Positions 1-9,707 of a stretch of DNA of 35,511 bases are shown here, piece after piece (position 1 is the first letter of the stretch; each line of letters starts with the position of its first letter). Location: NCBI GenBank assembly GCA_018816345.1, contig JAHIWG010000059.1, positions 1-35,511 of the forward strand, in the 5' to 3' direction. Position numbers and translations under genes: made by a program. The DNA is from Spirochaetota bacterium. GTDB taxonomy: Bacteria; Spirochaetota; Spirochaetia; Treponematales; UBA12059. The notes beneath the pieces are model-generated. The model did not search any database. It was not told the DNA's origin and saw only the letters and a list, made by a program, of their open reading frames with translations.

Positions 1-607
1 CGGCGGGTAATGAGAGGGCCGTATGCACCCGGTTCATCCCCGCGTCCGCGGGGAACACTTACCGAGGTTCACCCCGGTGAACCCGGACAGCGGTTCATCC
101 CCGCGTCCGCGGGGAACACGAGGCCAAGGCAGATGCCGCAGAGATATCGATCGGTTCATCCCCGCGTCCGCGGGGAACACCTTTGCGGCGGTCTTGCTCC
201 GGCGCTCCGGCACGGTTCATCCCCGCGTCCGCGGGGAACACTACCCGAGCCGCCACTCGAGAAGATCATGGAACGGTTCATCCCCGCGTCCGCGGGGAAC
301 ACGGGGATGGGCTCCCCCGTACCCTCTGTAGACTCGGTTCATCCCCGCGTCCGCGGGGAACACAGTACCGCACGCGCAGTATCACAACGGTGATACGGTT
401 CATCCCCGCGTCCGCGGGGAACACTCCTGTAGGCGAAGTAGCGATTGAAGAATGATCGGTTCATCCCCGCGTCCGCGGGGAACACTTGTCGAGGTCGCCC
501 TTGTCGCCGGGGGTCGGCGGTTCATCCCCGCGTCCGCGGAGAACACGCTTCTTCGATGCGGATTGCCGCCTCGTCGGCCGGTTCATCCCCGCGTCCGCGG
601 GGAACAC
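1..607 (-). CRISPR. Type I-E CRISPR array, 10 repeats, open at left edge
   Basis: Ten 29-nt repeats start at 30, 91, 152, 213, 274, 335, 396, 457, 518 and 579, with an exact 61-nt period and nine 32-nt spacers. On the plus strand each repeat begins CGGTTCATCCCC and ends GGGGAACAC. On the minus strand it begins GTGTTCCCCGCG, which is the E. coli type I-E repeat class, with a GC-rich hairpin (CCCCGC, four-base loop, GCGGGG) for Cas6e cleavage. Bases 1-29 look like most of a tenth spacer, so the array continues outside the window. Transcription should be on the minus strand, from the leader at 608-705 towards position 1, so spacer 547-578 would be the newest. Nine repeats are identical; the one at 518-546 has a single change. 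Confidence 0.98.
518..546 (-). repeat. Variant CRISPR repeat with one substitution
   Basis: This repeat, second from the leader, differs from the other nine by G to A at position 540 on the plus strand (C to T on the crRNA strand, repeat position 7). The change lies in the 5' arm of the repeat hairpin and turns a C-G pair into a U-G wobble, so folding should be kept. The repeats on both sides are of the common type. Confidence 0.95.
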
Positions 608-705
608 CCTTGAGTATAACTAGAACTATGGCAACAACTTATTGGTATTGCTACATTCCACCACTTTTTTTGTCAAAGATCGTCCACAGCGTTTAGTGTC
701 TGAAC
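608..705 (-). promoter_or_regulatory. CRISPR leader with candidate promoter
   Basis: This AT-rich stretch separates the cas2 stop from the first repeat, which is the usual place for a type I-E leader. On the minus strand it has a perfect -35 hexamer TTGACA (671-676), a 17-nt spacer and a weak -10 TAGCAA (648-653). Transcription would start about 35 nt before the first repeat. No open frame of note crosses it. The leader position is well supported; the exact promoter is inferred from hexamer match and spacing only. Confidence 0.75.
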
Positions 706-1908
<1,203 letters not shown>

Positions 1909-1912
<4 letters not shown>

Positions 1913-2559
1913 ACAGTACCTTCGACGGCCGGCGCTACCGATAGCAGCCCGAGGCCGAAACCCTTGCCGTGGCCGAAGCCGCGCCCGATAGCGTCCCATA
2001 GCGCATCGCCGTCCGACACGAATATGGTTCCATTAAACCCCGTCGCGGCCAGCCGAATGTCATTGCCTGCTCGTCCGTTCCTGGCAACGATAGGCTCGCG
2101 CTTTTCCACCGTAGCGCGCTCTACTATGAATCCCGCTTTCTTACCTTGCCCATCGAGCCAGGCGCGGAGCTGGTCGTCCCTTATGAGCGGGACTCTTACG
2201 CTCTTAGGCTTGCCTTGACCGTCCGTCTTGCCGTGCGCGTCGGCTATGGTCTTTACGGCGTTCGCGACGAGCTTGAAGCGGTAGCGCGTCCCATTATCAA
2301 ATCTTGGCTTCATGATTTGTTTGGATTCAACGGTGGCCCTCGCGCCGGATAGGCGCAGCGCTCGCTCCCAGTCCGGTTCTACGAGGCCCTGCGCGATGAC
2401 GGCGATGCCTCCCAGTCCCGCCTCTACACGGTAGAGCGGGCGAGCCGCCTTTGCGTCGACGTAGGCGGCGAAGACGAAGCGGTGGGCCTCGTAGGCGTCG
2501 GCCGCGACGGCGAGACTCGCCCTGTTCGATAGGTCGAGGATTACGCGACTAAGATACAT
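1909..2559 (-). CDS. cas6e: CRISPR pre-crRNA endonuclease Cas6e
   Basis: Cas6e (CasE, Cse3) cuts the repeat hairpin in the pre-crRNA and stays bound to the 3' end of the crRNA in Cascade. The 216-residue protein begins MYLSRVILDL, like E. coli CasE. It has a candidate catalytic histidine at H26, a conserved PLIRDDQLRAWL segment, and a C-terminal glycine-rich loop (GFGHGKGFGLGLLSVAP) typical of this RAMP family. A strong GAGGAGG lies 6 nt before the ATG. The start overlaps the cas5e stop by 11 nt, and the stop shares ATGA with the cas1 start. Confidence 0.96.
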
Positions 2560-3235
2560 GCCGGGCCTCCTCGAAGAACGCGCCTTTTGGGAACATGGCG
2601 GCGTTTACGTACTCAGTTCGTACTGGACGGGCCGCATAGTCCCGTCCAGTTATCGCGAAGCTCAGAGGTTCGTCGTAGCGCAAGGCGTTTCCGCGGCCGC
2701 CGGCATCGTACTCGACGCGGATGAAGTCGTCTGGATCATGGCCGACTATGAGCGGGCGCGAAAGCAGGGCGGCTCTCGGGCTATCCGCGTCCAGGGGCCC
2801 CGACGTATCGTAGGGCGGTAGCGCCGGAACGTACGAGCGGCGTCCGAGGAAGGGCTGCCATACCGGCGCCCTGAGCGCGGCGTACGCCTCGTCGACGAAT
2901 GCCGCATCGCCGCCTATCGCGGCTACGAAGACGGCGTCAGCGAGGTAATACCGCGTCGAGACCTGCGGGTTCTTGTCGACCTTGCCGTCCGCGGTCGCGA
3001 CGTCGAGGGCGGTCTGGAATTCTCGTCGCAACGCGCCTTCTCGTTCGCAGCGGACGGCGAAAGACAGCGCGCGGAAGCGAGAAAGATCGGCGTCCCGTCC
3101 GAGCCCCATCGCGGCGGCGACGATGCCGGCGACGCCGCTCTTCGTCGGCGTCCGCTCGCAATCTCTGTCGGTAAAGCGGCTGCGAGAGCCCCAGGACTGC
3201 ATCGGCCCGACGAGGGGAATGCAGAGCGTTCTCAT
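2549..3235 (-). CDS. cas5e: Cascade subunit Cas5e
   Basis: Cas5e (CasD) caps the 5' handle of the crRNA in Cascade. The 228-residue product starts MRTLCIPLVGPMQSWGSRSR, the family hallmark, followed by TPTKSGVAGIVAAAMG and the WQPFLGRRSYVPALP segment. The ATG at 3235 was chosen because it matches homologs, has GGAG 6 nt upstream, and lies one base after the cas7e stop. An earlier in-frame ATG would add 17 unrelated residues from inside cas7e. The 3' end overlaps cas6e by 11 nt. Confidence 0.95.
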   Translation of the reverse strand: MRTLCIPLVGPMQSWGSRSRFTDRDCERTPTKSGVAGIVAAAMGLGRDADLSRFRALSFAVRCEREGALRREFQTALDVATADGKVDKNPQVSTRYYLADAVFVAAIGGDAAFVDEAYAALRAPVWQPFLGRRSYVPALPPYDTSGPLDADSPRAALLSRPLIVGHDPDDFIRVEYDAGGRGNALRYDEPLSFAITGRDYAARPVRTEYVNAAMFPKGAFFEEARHVS

Positions 3236-3236
3236 G

Positions 3237-4442
3237 CTAGGCTCCGAACTCGGCCGATAGCGTCTGCTCGAGTCGGGCGAGCGCATCGGCGAGGCTCGGC
3301 GACGAATCGTCGGTGACGTCTATCTCGATATCGAGCGCGAGGTCGTCGGAGCCATAGACCTTGGCGAGCCGGTCCCGGTGCGTCTTGAGGGCTTCTATAG
3401 ACAGCTTCTCGATAGAAGGCTCGCCGTTATGGGTCGGACGTATCTCCTGAGAGAACGCACCGGCGAACGATAAAGGCGCCGAGTCCCTGCGAACGACGAA
3501 ACGGATGTAGGATGGCCTAGTTGCGGCCGCGGTGGAATGCTGCTTGCCGGATGGAACGGCGAGGACGGCGGCCTCGGCGAAACCGACGAGGGCGGCTGTC
3601 GCCATCGCGGCGTCGCCTCCGAGGCCTTCGAGCAGGGCAGACGCGCAGACGTTGGCGTAGCGGTAGTAGCAAGCGCTGTTATACTCCTGGATACCTAGCA
3701 TGCCGGCGCCGGCGTCCGCGGTATTCTTGTCGTCGACGGCGGTGTAGTAGTCGAAGGTCGTGTCTACGCGGTGCGTCGATATAGCGTGGGCCACCTGGCT
3801 CGCACCGTCGACGTTCATGTCCTTGTCGTCCGCGATCATCCTTCCGAATAGGGCGATGTCGGCCGCGTAGCCTTTATGGTCCTTGCGATGCGACCCGATG
3901 ATAGCCGAGAACTCGTTCTTGAGGTTCTTGTCTAGATCCAGCCCTTTCTTGCTTTTCTCATTGTCCCCTTCGGAGTCGTCGCCGGACTTGCTTTTCTTGT
4001 CCGTCTTCGCGGCCGCGGCCATGACTGCTTCCCGTTTGTCCGCGTTCATGAGGAGTTCCGCGAGTTCTACGATCTCCCGCTTCCCGAGGTAGAGCAGGTA
4101 TTGCGTCTTATCCGCGTTCTTCTTGTCGAAGCCGAACCCGAGCGCCAGGATGCCGGCATTGGCCGCCGTCTTTGCCGTCTCGGCGTCGAGGCCCCGGTTT
4201 GTCAACTCGTTCGACAACTCATTGAGCAGGAATTTCGTCCTCACGCCGACGTCGCCGCCAGCCCGTTCGACGCGGGTCGCGAAGGCGGGATGCAAGCGTA
4301 TCGAGCGCTTGACGCATTGGCTCGATACGCGGGCGCGGCGGCTGCCGCCGACGATGCAGTCCTTGGGGCTTCCCGTGTCGTCGCGATTCAGGTTAGAGAC
4401 CGGATAGCTCTGGATGATGTGGGTGTCCAGGATAAGGTTCAT
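3237..4442 (-). CDS. cas7e: Cascade backbone subunit Cas7e
   Basis: Cas7e (CasC, Cse4) forms the six-subunit backbone that holds the crRNA spacer. The N-terminus has LDTHIIQSYPVSNLNRDD and SRRARVSSQCVKRSIR, as in E. coli CasC; later come ISTHRVDTTFDYYTAVDD and GMLGIQEYNSACYYRY. At 401 residues it is longer than E. coli CasC (363). Most of the excess is a lysine-, aspartate- and serine-rich segment at about residues 146-176 that looks like a flexible surface insert. The start at 4442 has AAGGAGG upstream and forms an ATGA overlap with the cse2 stop. Confidence 0.96.
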   Translation of the reverse strand: MNLILDTHIIQSYPVSNLNRDDTGSPKDCIVGGSRRARVSSQCVKRSIRLHPAFATRVERAGGDVGVRTKFLLNELSNELTNRGLDAETAKTAANAGILALGFGFDKKNADKTQYLLYLGKREIVELAELLMNADKREAVMAAAAKTDKKSKSGDDSEGDNEKSKKGLDLDKNLKNEFSAIIGSHRKDHKGYAADIALFGRMIADDKDMNVDGASQVAHAISTHRVDTTFDYYTAVDDKNTADAGAGMLGIQEYNSACYYRYANVCASALLEGLGGDAAMATAALVGFAEAAVLAVPSGKQHSTAAATRPSYIRFVVRRDSAPLSFAGAFSQEIRPTHNGEPSIEKLSIEALKTHRDRLAKVYGSDDLALDIEIDVTDDSSPSLADALARLEQTLSAEFGA

Positions 4443-4954
4443 TGTTTTCCCTCCTTGGCGTTCGTATCGGCTTTTTTCTTGGATTTCGAATCGTGTCCGT
4501 AATAGTCCTTGGCCCATGCGAGCTGTACATGCCTATCGTCGCTCGCCCAATCGCGAATATGGTGCGCGAGCAGCTCGTAGTCGATATGGATTCCCTTGCG
4601 ATCGGCCCGCTTGGCGACGCCTACCAGATCGACGACGAGGCCGTCTCTATCGGCCGAGAGGAGCCGGTTGAAGCGTCGTTCCGCCGCGTCCTCGCTCTCG
4701 TCCCTCGCGAGCATCGCGCAGGCCGAACCTATGCTCGTCCTCTCGGAGTAGTCGTGGAGCGGATTGTGGCCGAACAGCGCGGCCACGAGGGCGACGTCCT
4801 CGAGCCTGTCTCCCTGCTCCACGGACGCATGCAGGTACCGGTAGGCTCCTACGATGCCGTCCGGGTCGAGCGCCCGGCGTAACCGGGCCAGGGCGGCCCG
4901 GTCTTCCCTGCAGGCAAGATCGTTTAGTGTCTTTACCAGTGTTTCAGCGCTCAT
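4439..4954 (-). CDS. cse2: Cascade small subunit Cse2 (Cas11e)
   Basis: Cse2 (CasB) forms the dimer along the belly of Cascade that stabilises the R-loop. The 171-residue protein is mainly helical. It is recognised by position between cse1 and cas7e, by size, and by the HNPLHDYSERTSIGSACAML region, since this family diverges quickly. Its C-terminus (about 20 residues) is lysine-rich, resembling the charged insert in the neighbouring Cas7e. The ATG has GGAGG 6 nt upstream. It shares ATGA junctions with cse1 before it and cas7e after it. Confidence 0.93.
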   Translation of the reverse strand: MSAETLVKTLNDLACREDRAALARLRRALDPDGIVGAYRYLHASVEQGDRLEDVALVAALFGHNPLHDYSERTSIGSACAMLARDESEDAAERRFNRLLSADRDGLVVDLVGVAKRADRKGIHIDYELLAHHIRDWASDDRHVQLAWAKDYYGHDSKSKKKADTNAKEGKQ

Positions 4955-6525
4955 CCTTCGCCTCCTTTCGATCGCGGCAGTATTTTCGCTAGTCCCGATT
5001 CGAGGGTCTGCTTGCCGGCTGCGAGCGCGGCGTAGAAACGCGTCCCCGAGGCGGATCTAGATTCTATGCAGGTCGAGTAGGCATCGAGCGCCGCGGAGCG
5101 GATCGCGTCGCGCCATGCTTCGTCCGATCCGCCTAGCGACGCGAGGTGGAGCTTGAACGGGGGTTCGAGGGCGGCCCAGTAGAGAGCCTCCGCGCCCGTC
5201 GACTTTCGAAGGTTCGAGACGTCAGATCCCGCCGGGTTGTTTCCGAGGCTCGTCCTGGCGAATGCCGAGATCGCCGCGAAGACGCACGATCCCGCGGAAT
5301 CCGCGAGATCTATGCTCACGCCTATCGTCCTCGCCGTGTTGGCGTCGGATAGCGCGGTCTCCGGGAAGGCGAGGCGATCGTTCCGCCAGAGTAGCGGGCT
5401 CGCCTTGTCGTTGAGGAGGGCGAACGACTCGCACCCGAGGGGCATCGAGCCGTGTCGCTTCTTGAAGGCCGAACGCAGGTGCGCGAACTGGCTAAACGAT
5501 TTCGGGCGTTCGCCGTGGTTATCCGGGTTTTCGTCCGCGAGGCTAGCGAACGCGAATAGCGCGGCGCTTTCGCGCCAAAGGGCCTTCTCTTCGGAGGCCT
5601 TGGGAATATAGAGGCTCTTGTCCTTCTTGCTACGCGCCTTGTGGAACATCGGTTCCAGCGCCTCGTGCTTGAAAGCCGTCCCCTGGGTGACGTGTATGGC
5701 CCTGACGACCGTCTTATCCCCGGAGGCTTCCGGTACGAGCCTGGCGTGCCGTGAAATCGGCACGAGGTAATCGAGGTAGCCGGACGCTTGGCGATTACCC
5801 GAGACGAAAGACGGTTCCCGTTCCCATGCCGGCGCATCGCTATCAGGATCGATGCCGGCAAGTGGCTCAGTATCGTTATAAATGACGAGGTTGAGGCAGA
5901 GCGTCTCGAAAAGATTGGGCCCCGAGAGCATCGTGGCGATGCCGGGTAGTAGCGGCGCCGTGAAGAAACTGTACTGTTCGCCTATCGATCCTATATTTAC
6001 CTTTTTCTTGGCGAGACCGGGCAGGCCGTAGTACTGTAGCATGAGGAGTACACGGAGCGCTTCCGCCGGATCGAGCTCCAGCGGCCGGGCGTCGGAATGA
6101 TGGTTGAACAGTGTCTTGTTAATGATCGAGTCCGGTATGACAGTCTCGACGGGAAGCGGCGACTCGAGGCCGAATTTGTCGACGACCGAAAGGCCCGGCG
6201 TCTGCAGGAAAGGATGAAGCGCGTCGAAGAGTCCGAAGCGATCCTTCCATCGCTCGAAGTACGAGTCTACGAGCGAGTGGTCGAAGGATCCCCGTTCGTA
6301 TATCGATTGACGCTCCTTCACATCCCTCGGGCCTCCGACGATTCCGTGGACGGCGGCGAGGAGGATCCTGTAGATCGAGATGGCCTCGAGGGGGCGTGAC
6401 GTCTCTATCGCCTCGATATCGGTCGCCTCCCGCAACGCGTCCCGAAGGCTAACGAGTCGCCATCGGCCGTCGACGGCGCGGCAAGGTATCCACGGATCCA
6501 GCGCGACGTCGAAATCATGCTTCAT
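4951..6525 (-). CDS. cse1: Cascade large subunit Cse1 (Cas8e)
   Basis: Cse1 (CasA) recognises the PAM, starts DNA unwinding and recruits Cas3. The 524-residue protein starts MKHDFDVALDPWIPCRAVDG, matching the family opening, and is close in length to E. coli CasA (502). Recognisable segments include YERGSFDHSLVDSYFERWKD, FDALHPFLQTPGL and a C-terminal helical bundle. The ATG at 6525 has an excellent AAAGGAGG upstream. A much longer in-frame reading to 6873 lies antisense-like within cas3 coding sequence and is not part of the protein. The gene overlaps the cas3 3' end by 11 nt. Confidence 0.96.
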   Translation of the reverse strand: MKHDFDVALDPWIPCRAVDGRWRLVSLRDALREATDIEAIETSRPLEAISIYRILLAAVHGIVGGPRDVKERQSIYERGSFDHSLVDSYFERWKDRFGLFDALHPFLQTPGLSVVDKFGLESPLPVETVIPDSIINKTLFNHHSDARPLELDPAEALRVLLMLQYYGLPGLAKKKVNIGSIGEQYSFFTAPLLPGIATMLSGPNLFETLCLNLVIYNDTEPLAGIDPDSDAPAWEREPSFVSGNRQASGYLDYLVPISRHARLVPEASGDKTVVRAIHVTQGTAFKHEALEPMFHKARSKKDKSLYIPKASEEKALWRESAALFAFASLADENPDNHGERPKSFSQFAHLRSAFKKRHGSMPLGCESFALLNDKASPLLWRNDRLAFPETALSDANTARTIGVSIDLADSAGSCVFAAISAFARTSLGNNPAGSDVSNLRKSTGAEALYWAALEPPFKLHLASLGGSDEAWRDAIRSAALDAYSTCIESRSASGTRFYAALAAGKQTLESGLAKILPRSKGGEG

Positions 6526-9169
6526 AGGGCTTCCCTCCTTTACTGAATCGCAGTCCGATCTCACGGTCGTACTCGAGCGTCCACGCACCGTCGGACCAGG
6601 CCCCGTTCCTGAAGCGTAGCGGTACGACGCGCCGTAACGGGCCGATGTCCTTCCATACGGAAGTGTCCAGTCGTTTAAACAGGTGGAACGCCAGCGCATC
6701 GTTCGATATCCTGACGGTAGCGTCCAGCGCGCGCCTTTGGTACGAAACGCTCTTTTCGTATTCAGGTTCTTCGTCGAGAACGGCGATATCGACGCCGAGC
6801 CGGCCCAGCCTCGTGCCGACGATAGCTTCGTCATCGATGCCGGTATCCATGTATTCGAAGGCCGACCAGTCACCTTCTACCCTCGTCGGTCGCGGCAGGC
6901 TCGCGTTGAGCGCCTGGAAGAGCGACGCGGCCGCCTTGCCCTCGGCGCCGTTTCGCCATTCGTCTATGTACGAAGCGGCGGACTCGGCTCCGTCGTCCAT
7001 GTCAAAGTCGTAGACCTCGTCTATAGCCGCCTGGACGTCGTCCGGGATCCTGAACTCCGATCCTCCTTTCCGGAGGAAATCAAGCGTACGCGCGAGTACG
7101 ATGGGCTCGTAGACGTAGCCGGAATCGCCGAAGCAGCGCGCTCCCATCGCTTCGGGCGCGAAAACGACTGCGGTCGGCTTGTCCTCGTCCGGCCGCCCGC
7201 GGACATGACGCATCACGCGCCCGAGCCTCTGGAGCAGCAGGTCGAGAGGTGCGATTTCCGTTATCAGAACGTCGAAATCCAAATCGAGGCTCTGCTCGAG
7301 GACCTGCGTAGCGACGACCACGGCCCGATGCGGCCGCGAGACGTCGGGGCCGAACCGCGCCTTGAGCGTATCCTCCGCCGCGGTACGGTCCGCGCGGGTA
7401 TAGCGGGAATGGAGTAGCGAGACAGCGCAGCCCGGATCCAGCACCTTAAGGGCGGCGTATACGTCCTGGGCCCTGCCTACGGTGTTGCAGACGCAGACTA
7501 CGCATCGTTCCGTCGATAGCGCCGCGGCTTCCGCGGCTATCGCCTCGGTCGTCGAGGCTTGGTCCGCGTGGCGTAACCAGAACCGCGCGGTCTTCCGGCT
7601 ACGGCGAGTGTCGAGGCTCGCGGCGATGACTGCCGGAGCCTTGCCGGGCTCGAGCCTGACGATCGAGGGATATGGGACGTCGACGGGCCGCGAAGACCCA
7701 AGATAGGCCTCGGCCAACTCTTCCCTCCACTGCCGGCCTAGCGTAGCCGATAGGAGAATAACGGGACAGCCTAGGGCGCGTAGCCAAGCGAGGAGAGTCT
7801 TTATCAACTCGCGCATATATCTATCGTAGGCATGGATCTCGTCGAGTACGACGACCTTGCCCGAGAGGCCATAGAGGCGTACGAAGAAATGCCTGCGCTT
7901 GAGGGCGGCCATAATAGCCTGGTCTATGGTTCCTACCGAGTAAGCTGCGAGGAGTCCCCGCTTTGGTCCGCAGAACCAGTCCGTCGCGACGATGCCCGAG
8001 TCCGGCTCTTTTGGCGAGGTCAGCGATACGCGAAGCGCTGCGTACTCGTCGTTGAGGAACGACGATGCGAATAGGAGATGTGATTCTACGGCGCGGTAGT
8101 CCGAGTCGCGTCTAAGGTAGGCGTTGACGCGGCTATAGATTGCTGAGCTTGTCGCTTGGGTCGGCAAGCCGTAGAAGAGGCCGGCGGGACGCGCCTTCGT
8201 TAGCGCGCGATGGGCGAGTAGGGCGGCCTCGGTTTTTCCCTCGCCAGTAGGCGCTTCAATAATGATCAGGCAGGGCCCGCTCGCGGCGTCGGCCGCGTCG
8301 ATGGCGGCGCGTTGCAGTGGGTTGAGCGTAGCGCACTTTGGGAGGCCGATGATGGACGCTGCGGTCTCGGGGGCGCAACTGGGTCTAGCCGGGAGCGGCG
8401 CCAGGTGAAGCCGTTTAACGGCCTCGCGGGCCGTTTGCGACCGTTTACCGACGTATTGCCCGAGGTCCTCGGGCACGGTCGGGACGAGATCGAACAGTTC
8501 GGCGTTAGACGCGAGCCAATCGGCGACCGATATCATGCCGGCGAGCGTTACGAGGGCGCCGGGATCGCCTCGTTCTAGTCCGAAACCGTCATCGGGTCCG
8601 AGCGACGAACCGAACGCCTCCGCGACGATGGACATCGCGTCGGAACGAGCCTCTTCCCATTTATCGTCGTCATCGGCTCCGAATGCGCTCGAGCCGATGA
8701 CCGTCCCGTGGTGGCATGACGCGACGCTCGCCGCGATGTCGGCCGATTCGGCATCGAAGCCGACTGCGCTCCAATACCGTGTTAAGAATTCCCGAGACAC
8801 GACGTCATGGGCCTGCACTGCGCCGCTTGGGAAGTAATAGCCCGCGTTAATTAATACTCGTCTCGCGCTATCTAGCTTGGCCTGGAATCCTGGGCATATC
8901 TTGCCTATATCGTGGCTTGCCGCGAGCAGGCACAGGAAGGCCCTGCCTTCATGAGGGGGGAAGCGCTTCACTAGCCGGTACAGCCTAGTACGAAGAGTCC
9001 TCGGAGAGGCTGATAGTATTGCCGAGAATACGAGTCCGCAATCGACGAGGTGCAGGATGGCGGCATGGTACGCCCCGGGTTCCGATCGCCCGGTTTCCGT
9101 CTTCGCCCAGAAAAAGGATTGGTCCTTCAGTCTTCGTAGCCTACTCGCCTCACGATCAGATTGGTTCAT
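6515..9169 (-). CDS. cas3: CRISPR-associated nuclease-helicase Cas3
   Basis: Cas3 is recruited by Cascade and degrades target DNA. The 884-residue protein has an N-terminal HD nuclease domain with H40, H86-D87 (SHDIGK), H121 and H153-H154, all candidate metal ligands. A superfamily 2 helicase follows: Walker A APTGEGKT (K312), DEIH box (443-446, followed by AYDRYM), SAT motif at about 474, VATQVLEQSLDLDFD, and motif VI QRLGRVMRH. No key residue is missing, so interference should work. The ATG at 9169 has AGGA 9 nt upstream. Unlike E. coli, cas3 is not split off by a separate promoter; it overlaps cse1 and heads the operon. Confidence 0.97.
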   Translation of the reverse strand: MNQSDREASRLRRLKDQSFFWAKTETGRSEPGAYHAAILHLVDCGLVFSAILSASPRTLRTRLYRLVKRFPPHEGRAFLCLLAASHDIGKICPGFQAKLDSARRVLINAGYYFPSGAVQAHDVVSREFLTRYWSAVGFDAESADIAASVASCHHGTVIGSSAFGADDDDKWEEARSDAMSIVAEAFGSSLGPDDGFGLERGDPGALVTLAGMISVADWLASNAELFDLVPTVPEDLGQYVGKRSQTAREAVKRLHLAPLPARPSCAPETAASIIGLPKCATLNPLQRAAIDAADAASGPCLIIIEAPTGEGKTEAALLAHRALTKARPAGLFYGLPTQATSSAIYSRVNAYLRRDSDYRAVESHLLFASSFLNDEYAALRVSLTSPKEPDSGIVATDWFCGPKRGLLAAYSVGTIDQAIMAALKRRHFFVRLYGLSGKVVVLDEIHAYDRYMRELIKTLLAWLRALGCPVILLSATLGRQWREELAEAYLGSSRPVDVPYPSIVRLEPGKAPAVIAASLDTRRSRKTARFWLRHADQASTTEAIAAEAAALSTERCVVCVCNTVGRAQDVYAALKVLDPGCAVSLLHSRYTRADRTAAEDTLKARFGPDVSRPHRAVVVATQVLEQSLDLDFDVLITEIAPLDLLLQRLGRVMRHVRGRPDEDKPTAVVFAPEAMGARCFGDSGYVYEPIVLARTLDFLRKGGSEFRIPDDVQAAIDEVYDFDMDDGAESAASYIDEWRNGAEGKAAASLFQALNASLPRPTRVEGDWSAFEYMDTGIDDEAIVGTRLGRLGVDIAVLDEEPEYEKSVSYQRRALDATVRISNDALAFHLFKRLDTSVWKDIGPLRRVVPLRFRNGAWSDGAWTLEYDREIGLRFSKGGKPYEA

Positions 9170-9707
9170 TTTTTGATCCTCTATAATTGCTTATAGGGTA
9201 CCACGGTTTTTCCTCTCTATGAATGCATTATGGATGATCAAGTGTCTCTGGTGTCTATGAGTATGCCTGTTTAAGTCGGTCTAAACTTGCCTGTCTTATT
9301 TTACCGTTTCGCGTCACTTAATCGGACGTCTAGCCTAATGATTCAATAAGAGCCTCTGTGAGATATCAAGTCCACGCGCTCGGCCCTTCGCGCGGATAGA
9401 CTTAACTAACGATACGCACGAGCCGGTTGTGATTATAGGGAAATGGCCTAGCCTCGTTATCGTCTGCGACATGTCAGGCGCGTGTTAAAGAAGATTTGAT
9501 GTTCCAGCATAGGCGTGTCTATGAGGTCCCCGAGACATACCACTGTGTGAAGGTACTAAGGATTCGTCGCCTTATGTTTAAACAAAATGGCTTTCAATGG
9601 GAGTATTCTAGCGTAGAGCGCGAGTGAACCGTATTTGTAGTGATAAAGCGGAAGGTTCCGCAGAGCGTGGCCGCGAACGGGCTTTTTTAATGTGCCTGGC
9701 CCGCCCC
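9170..9707. other. AT-richer intergenic region without a gene
   Basis: This 538-nt gap between cas3 and the GNAT-like gene has no credible coding sequence. The reading frame at 9556-9912 mostly lies antisense to, or out of frame with, the next gene and has no family signal. The gap is visibly richer in A and T than its flanks and has scattered short dyads near cas3. It probably carries the cas promoter and marks the edge of the CRISPR-Cas module. No tRNA, transposon end or direct repeat that would suggest an insertion junction was seen. Confidence 0.6.
9181..9196. promoter_or_regulatory. Inverted repeat just upstream of cas3
   Basis: CTATAA-TTGC-TTATAG is a perfect 6-bp inverted repeat 12 nt upstream of the cas3 start codon. 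It contains a TATAAG/TATAAT-like hexamer that could be a -10 box on either strand, so it may be an operator over the cas promoter. No convincing -35 was found at 16-18 nt. Another imperfect inverted repeat (GTTTA...TAAAC) lies at 9269-9286. Both are seen in the sequence; their regulatory role is inference. Confidence 0.4.

Noticed and set aside
10-696. Open plus-strand frames across the CRISPR array
   Set aside because: They are produced by the repeats (61-nt period shifts frame each unit) and translate to repeating PRPRG/SAGNT strings; no gene.
6526-6873. N-terminal extension of Cse1
   Set aside because: It lies inside cas3, has no family similarity, and the internal ATG at 6525 has a strong ribosome site.
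9656-9690. Hairpin plus T-run as a terminator
   Set aside because: The T-run is on the plus strand, where no gene ends, and the stem is short with a bulge.
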